Source: CAZXBB01 sp964638815 (lineage in GTDB: Bacteria > Planctomycetota > Phycisphaerae > Phycisphaerales > SM1A02). Taken from it: a stretch of 27,831 bases of DNA. The notes under the pieces are model-generated. The model was not told where the DNA came from, did not search any database, and saw only the letters and a list, made by a program, of their open reading frames with translations. The translations under genes were made by a program, and so were the position numbers. Of this stretch, positions 14,857 to 22,417 are shown piece by piece (within the stretch, counting starts at the first letter, position 1; each line of letters starts with the position of its first letter). Where the stretch lies: the NCBI GenBank assembly GCA_964638815.1, contig CAZXBB010000295.1, positions 1 through 27,831 of the forward strand, read 5' to 3'.

Positions 14857-17508
14857 CTATGCCGCCTCGTGCGATATCTCCGCCGCCGCGTCCGGGTGGA
14901 TCTTCAGATCCGCCATCCCGCCGGCGATGACCAGGTCGGCGATCGGCGTGCCCTCCGGGATCACTTCCCCGTCGAGCGAGCGGATGACGATCGGCGGGTG
15001 CTCGCCGTCGTTCGCGTCGAGGTGCGTCTCGAGCTTCTTCTTCACGTCGTCCTCGAGCTTGCTCCAGGCGGCGCGTCCCTTGCACTTCGGGAAGCGCGAA
15101 CAGCCGAGCCATGGTCCGCGCTTGCCGCGACGCAGATTCAGCGGCGAGTCGCACTTCGTGCACTTGAGGTCGGTGAGCACCGGCGGCTGCGCGGGGTACT
15201 TGATGCACCCCTTCTTGTCGAGGTTCACGACGAACTTGACGTCGGGGTAGTTGGCCGACGCGAGGAACTTGCCGAAGCGCCCGCTGCGGAGCACCATCTC
15301 GGAGCCGTCCTCGGGGCAGGCGACGTTCACGCGCTCGGTCAGCATCGGGCGGCCGTGCCGGTCGATGGGCGACGCGAAATCGCAGGCCGGGTAGGTGCTG
15401 CACGAGAGGAACCGCCCGTTCTTCCCGAAACGGTAGCACGTCCGGTGCCCGCACTTGGGGCACGCGTACGGGGCCGGCTGCATCTCTGCCTTCGCGTGCG
15501 TCATCGTCTCGTGCGCGTTCTCGAGCTGCGTCGAGAAGCGGTCGTAGAACTTCCGGAGCATCGCGGTCCAGTCGGAGTGCTGATCCGCGACCTTGTCGAG
15601 CTCCGACTCCATCTCGCGCGTGTAGCCGAGGTCCATGAGACGCGGGAACGCGTCGATGAGCTTGGCGGTGACGACCTCGCCGAGATCCGTGGCGTAGAAC
15701 CGCCGGTCAATCTGCTCGACGTAGTTGCGGTCCTGGATGACCTGGATGATCTGCGCGTAGGTGGACGGACGCCCGATTCCCTCCGCCTCGAGCGTCTTGA
15801 CGAGCGATGCCTCCGAGTAGCGGGGCGGCGACGAGGTGAAGAGCTGCTCGGGCTCGAGGGTGAAAGGCGCCGTCTCGTGGTTTTCGGACAGCTCGGGCAG
15901 CGTCTGCTCCTCGCTGCTCGTCGGCACGCCCGCGACGCGGTAGAAGCCGTCAAAGACGAGGACGCGTCCGGTCGTCTTGAGGATGGCGCCGGTGGGCCTG
16001 TCGCTGCGATCGAAGAGCACGGTCGTCGAGTCCCACCGGGCGGGGGTCATCTGGCTCGCGACGAACCGCTTCCAGATGAGGCGGTAGAGCCTTTCCTGCG
16101 GCTCGGTGAGCGAGCCGGCGACGCTGTCCGGGTGCCGGGTCACGTCGGTCGGGCGGATCGCCTCGTGCGCCTCCTGCGCCGCCTTGTTCGATGATCCGTA
16201 CAGGTTCGGCTTCTCGGGCAGGTACGCGTCGCCGCACCGCTTCGCGATGTAGTCGCGCGCCATCCCGATCGCGTCGGCGGAGAGGTGCGTCGAGTCGGTC
16301 CGCATGTAGGTGATCAGGCCGACCTGGCCTTCGCCGGGAACGTGCACACCCTCGTAAAGCGCCTGCGCCGTGCTCATCGTCCGCTTCGCGCCGAAGCCGA
16401 GGCTCGTCGACGCGGCCATCTGGAGCGTCGAGGTGATGAACGGCGCGGTGGGGCGCGTCGAAGTGCGTTTCGTTTCGATCGACTTCACGCGGTACCGGGC
16501 GGCGGGATCGATCGTGCCGCCGATGCGCACGAGCGTCCGCGCCGGTCCGCGGCCCTCGGGGTTCGCCTCGCGGTCAACGGTGGTGTCGATCAGCCCGACC
16601 GCCTCGGCGACCGAGACCATGCGGCCGGTAAGATCGGCGGGCTCGTCCGCCGTCGCGCGGACCTCGAATTTCGCGCCGTCGAGCTCGACGAGCTCGGCTT
16701 TGAGACCGCCGTTCTTCGCCAGCCACGCGTTCTGGTCGCGCACCGTCGGGCCCTTGCCCCGCGCGTCGGCGGTGGTGATGAAGCGCTCCCACGCCTCCGC
16801 GAGCGCCGGCGCGGCGGCCGGATCGAGGCCGAGCCGCGCCGTGACGCGCCAGTATTCGTCCGGTACGAACGCCCTGATCTCGGCTTCGCGCTCGACGATC
16901 AGGCGAACGGCCACCGATTGAACCCGTCCCGCCGAGAGACCCCGCGCGACCTTCTTCCAGAGCAGCGGCGACACCTGGTAGCCGACGATGCGGTCGAGGA
17001 TCCGGCGCGCCTGCTGGGCGTTCACCTTGTCCTCGTCGATCGTGTGGGGGTTGGTGAAGGCGCGCGTGATCTCGTCGCGGGTGATGGCGTTGAACACGAC
17101 GCGCTTCGCGGTGTGCGTATCGACGCCGAGCTCCTGCGCGAGGTGCCAGGCGATCGCCTCGCCCTCGCGGTCGAGGTCGGTCGCGAACCACACGTCGGTG
17201 GCCTGCTTGGCGAGCTTCTTCAGCTCGGTGACCGTCTTCCTCTTGCCCGGAAGCACCTCGTAGGTGGGCGCAAAGCCGTTCTCGATGTCCACGCCCGGCA
17301 CCGGCTGCTTGCTGCCCTTCGGGGCGCGGGTCGGGAGGTCCCGCACGTGCCCGACCGACGCCTGCACGACGTAGTCGGAGCCCAGGTACTTGTTGATGGT
17401 CTTCGCCTTGGCCGGCGACTCGACGATGACCAGGTGCTTGCCCGCCGCGGAGCCGGGAGCCTTCGTCTTCGTCGTCTTCTTCCTGGATGGGCTCTTCTTC
17501 TTCGCCAT
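14857..17508 (-). CDS. topA: DNA topoisomerase I (type IA)
   Basis: An 883-residue type IA topoisomerase that relaxes negative supercoils. After a Lys/Ser-rich start, the TOPRIM domain shows V-E-S-P-A-K-A (Glu30) and D-L-D-R-E-G-E (Asp111, Asp113, Glu115). L-S-A-G-R-V-Q-S (191-198) and the active-site I-T-Y-M-R-T-D-S (Tyr401, Arg403) follow. The C-terminus has two intact four-cysteine zinc ribbons (Cys683, 686, 703, 709 and Cys783, 786, 803, 809). Between them is a third ribbon of the same shape that keeps only Cys731. An extra ~70-residue tail with no cysteines ends the protein. The ATG starts the conserved K-rich leader. miaA lies 255 bp upstream on the same strand with a tandem repeat between, so co-transcription is uncertain. 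Confidence 0.97.
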   Translation of the reverse strand: MAKKKSPSRKKTTKTKAPGSAAGKHLVIVESPAKAKTINKYLGSDYVVQASVGHVRDLPTRAPKGSKQPVPGVDIENGFAPTYEVLPGKRKTVTELKKLAKQATDVWFATDLDREGEAIAWHLAQELGVDTHTAKRVVFNAITRDEITRAFTNPHTIDEDKVNAQQARRILDRIVGYQVSPLLWKKVARGLSAGRVQSVAVRLIVEREAEIRAFVPDEYWRVTARLGLDPAAAPALAEAWERFITTADARGKGPTVRDQNAWLAKNGGLKAELVELDGAKFEVRATADEPADLTGRMVSVAEAVGLIDTTVDREANPEGRGPARTLVRIGGTIDPAARYRVKSIETKRTSTRPTAPFITSTLQMAASTSLGFGAKRTMSTAQALYEGVHVPGEGQVGLITYMRTDSTHLSADAIGMARDYIAKRCGDAYLPEKPNLYGSSNKAAQEAHEAIRPTDVTRHPDSVAGSLTEPQERLYRLIWKRFVASQMTPARWDSTTVLFDRSDRPTGAILKTTGRVLVFDGFYRVAGVPTSSEEQTLPELSENHETAPFTLEPEQLFTSSPPRYSEASLVKTLEAEGIGRPSTYAQIIQVIQDRNYVEQIDRRFYATDLGEVVTAKLIDAFPRLMDLGYTREMESELDKVADQHSDWTAMLRKFYDRFSTQLENAHETMTHAKAEMQPAPYACPKCGHRTCYRFGKNGRFLSCSTYPACDFASPIDRHGRPMLTERVNVACPEDGSEMVLRSGRFGKFLASANYPDVKFVVNLDKKGCIKYPAQPPVLTDLKCTKCDSPLNLRRGKRGPWLGCSRFPKCKGRAAWSKLEDDVKKKLETHLDANDGEHPPIVIRSLDGEVIPEGTPIADLVIAGGMADLKIHPDAAAEISHEAA

Positions 17509-17763
17509 GCGTTCGGATCAGGATGCGTTCGAGCTGGGTTCGATCAGGCTGGGTTCGATCAGACTGGGTTCGATCAAGGCGTATCGGTCAGCGGGGACCG
17601 ACGCGGGTTCAATTCTCGCGGGATCGCGTCGGACCGCCCTCGGACGCGGCGGGCAGGCGGAGGCGGGGCGGGGGCGAGGGGGTTACCGGGGGACGTGCGA
17701 GGCGATTTCCGGGGCGTCATCGGCTGATCGACGGGCGGTATTGAACCCCCGCACGGGGCCGTG
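17509..17763. other. topA-miaA spacer
   Basis: The longest non-coding stretch here (255 bp). It holds a 15-bp tandem repeat next to topA, a 6-bp hairpin (TCGGTC 17584-17589 with GACCGA 17596-17601), and then G/C-rich sequence to the miaA stop. No ribosome binding site of normal strength precedes topA. No RNA gene is supported. Confidence 0.6.
17533..17577. repeat. 15-bp tandem repeat upstream of topA
   Basis: Three contiguous copies of GCTGGGTTCGATCAG: two perfect (17533-17547, 17548-17562) and one with two changes (17563-17577). A degenerate half-copy lies between 17509 and 17532, reaching the topA start codon. It could carry binding sites or simply be slippage-prone spacer. Confidence 0.88.
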
Positions 17764-18756
17764 TCAAGGCCGGGAGGTGAAACCGCCGCCACGCGAAACC
17801 GGCTTTCCGCCGCCTGGGGCCGCCTCGGATGTGATGGCCGCGATCGCCTCAAGTGCTTGTTCAGCAAGGAGTTGATGATCGGCTCCGCCGGCCGGCAGCC
17901 AGACGGCCTGCGAAAACGTTCGAAATCGGCGAAGCCAGGTCCTCTGCTGTTTGGCGAACCTCCGCGTCCTGATCTTGATCTGCTCGATCGCCTCCTCCCG
18001 GGTCAGCCGCCCCTCGAGGTGCCCGATCACCTGCCGGTAGCCGAGCCCCTCCCGGGCCTGGCGGCCCAGACCGGAGTCGAGCAGGCGGCACACCTCCTCG
18101 AACAGGCCCGCGGCCACCATCGCCCGCACGCGGTCGTTGATGCGCCGGTTGATTTCCGGCACCGGCCACTCGAGCCCGACGATCACGACGTCGTCGCGCG
18201 GGGCGGCCGCCCACTGCCGCTGGTGCTCGCTGAGCGGCCGGCCCGTCTGCTCGTGCACCTCGATCGCGCGGACGGTGCGGCGGTGATCGTTCGGGTGGAT
18301 CCGCGCGGCCGCCGCGGGGTCGATCCGCTCGAGCCAGACGCGGAGGTCGGCCGGCGGCATCGCGGCGATGCGCTCGCGCAGCGCGGGATCCGGCTGCGGC
18401 CCTTCGAAGAGACCGCCGAGGAGCGTCTGGACGTAGAGATTCGTCCCGCCGACGACGATCGGATGACGATCGCGCCCGCGCACCCCGGCGATCGCCTCCT
18501 CCGCCAGCGCGAGCCACGTGTCCACCGTGAAACCGTCGTCCGCCGGATCGGCGACGTCGAGCAGGTGGTGCGGCGCTTCGGCCCGCTCGGCGGGGGTCGG
18601 CTTCGCGGTCCCGATGTCCATCCCGCGGTAGACCTGCATGGAGTCCGCGCCGATGCACTCGCCGCCGTGCGGCAGACCATTCGCGAGGTCGATCGCCAGA
18701 CGCGTCTTCCCGCCGGCGGTGGGGCCGAGGATCAGGATGATGGGGCGCGGATGCAT
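17764..18756 (-). CDS. miaA: tRNA dimethylallyltransferase
   Basis: A 330-residue MiaA that transfers the dimethylallyl group of DMAPP to N6 of A37 in tRNAs reading U-starting codons. The P-loop is G-P-T-A-G-G-K-T (11-18). It is followed by D-S-M-Q-V-Y-R-G-M-D-I-G-T-A-K-P, the H-H-L-L-D segment, V-V-G-G-T-N-L-Y and G-L-G-Y-R-Q-V, all typical of the family, and K-I-R-T-R-R-F-A-K-Q-Q at the tRNA-binding end. Its substrate comes from the MEP pathway encoded in the same window. The last ~45 residues are a non-conserved tail. The 99-bp spacer before it contains a short hairpin (CCCTG 18770-18774, CAGGG 18779-18783). No clear Shine-Dalgarno. Confidence 0.96.
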   Translation of the reverse strand: MHPRPIILILGPTAGGKTRLAIDLANGLPHGGECIGADSMQVYRGMDIGTAKPTPAERAEAPHHLLDVADPADDGFTVDTWLALAEEAIAGVRGRDRHPIVVGGTNLYVQTLLGGLFEGPQPDPALRERIAAMPPADLRVWLERIDPAAAARIHPNDHRRTVRAIEVHEQTGRPLSEHQRQWAAAPRDDVVIVGLEWPVPEINRRINDRVRAMVAAGLFEEVCRLLDSGLGRQAREGLGYRQVIGHLEGRLTREEAIEQIKIRTRRFAKQQRTWLRRFRTFSQAVWLPAGGADHQLLAEQALEAIAAITSEAAPGGGKPVSRGGGFTSRP

Positions 18757-18855
18757 CGGTCGTCGTGAGCCCTGAGTCCAGGGTCCCGGGCCCCGGGGCC
18801 GCGGCGCGTGAGACTCGAAGCGCGAGGCCCGCGGCGCGGGGCGCGGGACTTCATT

Positions 18856-19923
18856 TCACTTCACTGTCACCAGCCACGCCGCCAGCAGGTCCACGGTCGC
18901 CTTCAGGTCCTTCCGATCGATCGATTCCGTCACCGTGTGGATGTAACGCGTTCCGCACACGACCGCGGCGGTGCGCGCGCCGGCGCCGGAGCGCTGGATG
19001 GCGGCGCCGTCCTGGCCGCCGCGGGGCAGGATGCAGCGCTGGTGCGGGATCTTCTTCCGCACCGCGACGGCGCACAGGTCCTTGACCAGCTCGTGGTCGG
19101 CGATCATCGACGAGTCCTGCACCATGATCCCGACGCCGTCGCCGTGCTTCGTGACGCGCATCGTCTCCGCGACGCCGGGCGTATCGACCGCGAGCGTCGT
19201 GTCGAGCCCGATGCCGATGTCCGCCTCGACGCTCGCCGCCGCCGTCGTCGCCCCGCGGAGACCGACCTCCTCCTGGACGGTGAAGGCGACGACGATGTCA
19301 GCCGCGTGTTTCGCGCTGGCCGCACGGCTGCGCGCGATCTTCCTGATCGCCTCGATGGCGACGAAGCACGCCACGCGGTTGTCGATCGCTTTCGACACGA
19401 GCTTGTTCGGCTGCTCGAGGAAAGGCTCGTCCATGACGACGAAGTCGCCGATCCGGATCTTGCGCTTGACGGAGCCCGCGTCCATGCCGAGATCGACGAA
19501 GAACTCCTCCAGCTCCGGCACCTTCTTGCGATCCTCGGCGCTCGCGATGTGGACGGGCTTGCCGCCGGGATTCATCACGCCGCGATAGTCGCCGCCGTCG
19601 GTGCAGACGAGGACGCGGCGGGAGAAGAGGTTGCGGGCGTCGAAGCCGCCCGCAGGGTTCAGCCACAGGAACCCCTTGTCGTCGACGTGACGCACGTAGA
19701 AGCCGATCTCGTCCATGTGCGCGGCGACCATGATGCGGGGCGATCGGCGTCCGCGCCCCGCGGTGCGCGTGGCCTTGCGCGTGCACATCAGCGATCCCAT
19801 CGCGTCGGTCGTGACGGTGTCGAACAGCCCCTTGATCTCCTTTTTGACGAGGGCGCGCACGCGCTCCTCGCGGCCGGGCACGCCGGGGGTCTCGCAGAGA
19901 CGGCGGAGCAGATCGATGTTCAT
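18856..19923 (-). CDS. M42-family metallo-aminopeptidase
   Basis: A 355-residue M42 peptidase (the FrvX/glutamyl aminopeptidase/TET-type family), a cytoplasmic di-metal enzyme, usually a dodecamer, that trims N-terminal residues from peptides. All metal and catalytic residues can be placed: His69 (A-A-H-M-D-E-I-G), Asp181 (A-I-D-N-R), base Glu218 and ligand Glu219 (V-Q-E-E-V-G-L-R-G), Asp241 (G-L-D-T-T) and His329 (Y-I-H-T). Length is normal. AGGAAAG lies close upstream of the ATG. Its 5' end is 38 bp from the divergently transcribed ygfZ-like gene, so the two promoters must overlap. miaA follows after 99 bp. Confidence 0.94.
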   Translation of the reverse strand: MNIDLLRRLCETPGVPGREERVRALVKKEIKGLFDTVTTDAMGSLMCTRKATRTAGRGRRSPRIMVAAHMDEIGFYVRHVDDKGFLWLNPAGGFDARNLFSRRVLVCTDGGDYRGVMNPGGKPVHIASAEDRKKVPELEEFFVDLGMDAGSVKRKIRIGDFVVMDEPFLEQPNKLVSKAIDNRVACFVAIEAIRKIARSRAASAKHAADIVVAFTVQEEVGLRGATTAAASVEADIGIGLDTTLAVDTPGVAETMRVTKHGDGVGIMVQDSSMIADHELVKDLCAVAVRKKIPHQRCILPRGGQDGAAIQRSGAGARTAAVVCGTRYIHTVTESIDRKDLKATVDLLAAWLVTVK

Positions 19924-19961
19924 GGGCTTTCCTGGGTAGACTGTTGCGGCGAAGGACCATC

Positions 19962-21218
19962 ATGCTCCACGACACGCCGCTCCGCAAACACATCGAGACC
20001 TACGCCGAGCGCGAGGCGGAGCGCGCGACCGACGCCGCCGTCGCGGAGGCGCGGCCCGGTGCGGCGACCGGCCGGCGGGCCGTGGGCGCCGCCGCGGAGT
20101 TCATCAGCTACGGCCCGCCCGACGGCGATGGGCTGGTCGCCTGCGAGATCCTCGCGACCGTCGGCGTCGTCGAGACGGAGTACGCGGCTTTGCGACGCGG
20201 GGCGGGTCTCTTCGACGGGCCGCACCGCGGCACGCTGCGTCTGCGCGGAAGCGAGCGGCTCGCCTTCCTCGACCGGATGGTCACGCAGAAGCTCGCGGAC
20301 CTGACCGCCGGCGCGGCGCGGGCGTCGTTCTGGCTGAACCGCAAGGGTCGCGTCGAGGCGGACCTGCTCATCGTCGAACTCGGCGACGAGACGCTCGTCG
20401 ACCTCGACGTGCACAATGCCGCCGCGACGCGCGCCGCCCTCGACGCGTATCTCTTCGCCGAGGACGTGGCGCTCGCCGACGTCACGCCGGAGATCCACCG
20501 CATCTCGCTCCACGGTCCCGGCGCGCCGGACGTGCTCGCGGCCGTCGCCGGAGACGGGGCGCCGCTCGCCGCGGGCGAAGCGCGGCGCGTGACGATCGCG
20601 GGGGTCGGCGTCGCGACCGCGCGGCGCGACCAGGTGGGCGCGCCCGGGATTGAGCTGTTCGTGCCGCGCGATCGCGCGGTCGCGGTCTGGGAGCGGCTCG
20701 TCGACGCAGACGAGGCCGGCGCGGAGGGCCGAAGGCGCGTCCGTCCCGTCGGGTGGTACGCGTTCAACACCGCTCGCATCGAGGCGGGCACGCCGCTCTT
20801 CAACGTCGACTTCGGCTCGACGAACCTGCCCCACGAGACGGGCGTGCTCGCGGATCGCGTGAGCTTCGCGAAGGGGTGCTACCTCGGGCAGGAGGTGGTC
20901 GCGCGGGTCCAGAATCTCGGCAAGCCGAAGCAGGTTCTCGTCGGGCTCCGCGTCGCTCGCGATCTCCTGCCCGTCGCCGGCGGCCAGGTGTTCGAGAAGT
21001 GCGGCGACACCTTCGGCGAGCAGGTCGGCGTGGTGACCTCGAGCACGATCAGCCCGCTGCTTGGCGCCGAGCCGGTCGCGTTCGCGATGATCCGCTCGTC
21101 GCACGCGACGCCCGGCACGACGCTCGTCGTCAACGCGGAGGGCGAGCAGTCGGACGCCGTGGTAGGGGGGCTGCGCTTCATGCCGGGGGGCGCCGATCCG
21201 GGGAGCGCCGAACCATGA
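19962..21218 (+). CDS. ygfZ: YgfZ/GcvT-type folate-binding Fe-S protein
   Basis: A 418-residue member of the YgfZ (COG0354) branch of the glycine-cleavage T-protein fold. The defining K-G-C-Y-L-G-Q-E motif is at 304-311 with the conserved Cys306. N-R-K-G-R-V at 126-131 and the fold around it are also typical. Known members use folate to help maintain or repair certain Fe-S enzymes, MiaB among them. IspG in this window is a possible client, though that is inference. At 418 residues it is longer than E. coli YgfZ (about 325), with an N-terminal extension. I chose the ATG at 19962 because GAAGGA lies 5 nt before it; a TTG at 19944 is also in frame. Its TGA overlaps an ATG in ATGA. Confidence 0.88.
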   Translation: MLHDTPLRKHIETYAEREAERATDAAVAEARPGAATGRRAVGAAAEFISYGPPDGDGLVACEILATVGVVETEYAALRRGAGLFDGPHRGTLRLRGSERLAFLDRMVTQKLADLTAGAARASFWLNRKGRVEADLLIVELGDETLVDLDVHNAAATRAALDAYLFAEDVALADVTPEIHRISLHGPGAPDVLAAVAGDGAPLAAGEARRVTIAGVGVATARRDQVGAPGIELFVPRDRAVAVWERLVDADEAGAEGRRRVRPVGWYAFNTARIEAGTPLFNVDFGSTNLPHETGVLADRVSFAKGCYLGQEVVARVQNLGKPKQVLVGLRVARDLLPVAGGQVFEKCGDTFGEQVGVVTSSTISPLLGAEPVAFAMIRSSHATPGTTLVVNAEGEQSDAVVGGLRFMPGGADPGSAEP

Positions 21219-21238
21219 GCGCCGAACCATGAGCGCCG
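21203..21238. repeat. 14-bp duplication at the ygfZ end / small-ORF start
   Basis: GAGCGCCGAACCAT occurs twice in tandem (21203-21216, 21217-21230) followed by 8 bases of a third copy. The unit contains ATG at its junction, so two start codons result. The first (21215) overlaps the ygfZ stop and reads only five codons before a stop; the second (21229) opens the small membrane protein. Confidence 0.9.
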
Positions 21239-21348
21239 GGACGCCGATGGAGATGCTCTTCCTCGCCGCGGGCGGCATCGTGACGCTGGGGCTCATCGTG
21301 TTCTTCGTGATCCTGCTGAAGCGGGCGAAGGACGAGTCCGGCGACTGA
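21229..21348 (+). CDS. 39-residue single-span membrane protein
   Basis: A short frame right after ygfZ reading M-S-A-G-T-P-M-E-M-L, then a hydrophobic segment of about 20 residues (F-L-A-A-G-G-I-V-T-L to V-I-L-L), then K-R-A-K-D-E-S-G-D and a stop. A clean transmembrane helix followed by positive charges is what a real small inner-membrane protein shows, with a cytoplasmic C-terminus. Its codons are strongly G/C at third positions like the neighbouring genes. No strong ribosome binding site; it probably relies on coupling with ygfZ. Its stop is 16 bp from the convergent phosphoesterase stop. Function unknown. Confidence 0.7.
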   Translation: MSAGTPMEMLFLAAGGIVTLGLIVFFVILLKRAKDESGD

Positions 21349-21364
21349 CCTCCGGGCCGCGCCG

Positions 21365-22210
21365 TCACGCCGCGTCCTGCTCCGCCCCGGCGCCCTCGTC
21401 CGCGAGGGCGAACCGGGCGCGCGGTCGCTCGTCGAGGCGGTACGTGCCGCCCTCATCGTGTACGGTGACGACCGAGAGACTGCTCCCCTCGATGATCACG
21501 GCGAGCGGATGCCCCGGGAACCCGTAGCTGCCCGTGTTCACGACGATGCGATCCCGGATCTTCCAGATGCCGGGGCGGTGCGTGTGGCCGATGATCACGA
21601 AGCGCGACGCCGGCGCGTGCTCGATGGCGAACTCCGCGGCGAGACGCGGAATGCAGTGCCAGTAATGGACCACGCGCGCGAGCGCCCAGGGCCGGATGAG
21701 CATGCCGAGGACCGTCGAGTGCGCGGCCTCGTCCGCGAGCTTCTCGACCATGGCCCACTCCATCCAGCTCGCGTGCTGGCTCGCGCTGAGCCTCGCCTCG
21801 AGATCACCGCGTGCCTCAGGCGGGAGCGCCGCGAGCGCCGCCTCGTTGGCCTGGCGGATCCGGCCGCTGGCCGGGCTCCACGGCGCGACGGCGGGGTGCA
21901 GCACGTCGCCGTGCGTGACGAAGACCTGCCCGCGCGCGATCGAGAGGTGACGTATGTCGCTGATGAACGGATCGTGGTTGCCCGACAGCAGCGTGAGGTC
22001 CACCCCGTCGCGCTCGCACAGGTCGAAGAGGAGCATGGTCTGCTGCGCCGCGACCGTCCAGTGCCGCGGGTGGTGAACCTCCGCGACGTCGCCGTTGATG
22101 ATGAGCCGGTCGGCGTCCTGCCACAGGGGGCGCAGCGCCTCCGCGCTCCGGGCCGCGCAGTGCGGCCGGCCGAGGTGCAGGTCGGAGAGGATGAGGAGCC
22201 GCTCATGCAC
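21365..22210 (-). CDS. Calcineurin-like metallophosphoesterase
   Basis: A 281-residue metallophosphoesterase with the complete di-metal set: S-D-L-H-L-G (Asp10, His12), N-G-D-V (Asp41), G-N-H-D (78-80), T-H-G-D (His100) and G-H-T-H (His209, His211). The overall order and the S-D-L-H-L-G start resemble the UDP-2,3-diacylglucosamine hydrolase (LpxH-like) branch, but other phosphodiesterases share it, so I leave the substrate open. Residues about 112-200 form a helical insertion between T-H-G-D and G-H-T-H, as in that branch. The start is GTG with AGGA 7 nt before it; an ATG 4 bases inside is in another frame. It faces the GT2 gene across a 207-bp spacer in which I see no clear element. Confidence 0.88.
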   Translation of the reverse strand: MHERLLILSDLHLGRPHCAARSAEALRPLWQDADRLIINGDVAEVHHPRHWTVAAQQTMLLFDLCERDGVDLTLLSGNHDPFISDIRHLSIARGQVFVTHGDVLHPAVAPWSPASGRIRQANEAALAALPPEARGDLEARLSASQHASWMEWAMVEKLADEAAHSTVLGMLIRPWALARVVHYWHCIPRLAAEFAIEHAPASRFVIIGHTHRPGIWKIRDRIVVNTGSYGFPGHPLAVIIEGSSLSVVTVHDEGGTYRLDERPRARFALADEGAGAEQDAA

Positions 22211-22417
22211 GCGGTAGTCCTATCGGGGGTCGGGGTGGCAGGCCTTGATTCGCTTTGATTCGACGGCGGGAAGCGCCGATATCAGCTGACGACGATGAAG
22301 CTCCTCTCGAAACCCGGACTACGGCTCCCCCGTCCCGCAGGTTCGGTTTCCGTCCCGTGGTCGGCGCCGGCCCCGCCCGACGTCGGGGCCGACCGGCCGG
22401 GCGAGCGGGGGAGGTCG

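Noticed and set aside
17603..17619. A tRNA/tmRNA T-arm look-alike (GCGGG, TTCAATT, CTCGC) in the topA-miaA spacer
   Set aside because: The arm pairs and the loop fits T-T-C-R-A-N-Y, but no matching acceptor, D or anticodon arms lie at the right distances, no CCA follows, and a tmRNA would need to run into topA.
22295..22417. Earlier ATG for the GT2 gene (Met-Lys-Leu-Leu-Ser start)
   Set aside because: The added 41 residues are Pro/Arg-rich and unlike the family; the ATG at 22418 has a strong GGAGG and begins the conserved strand.
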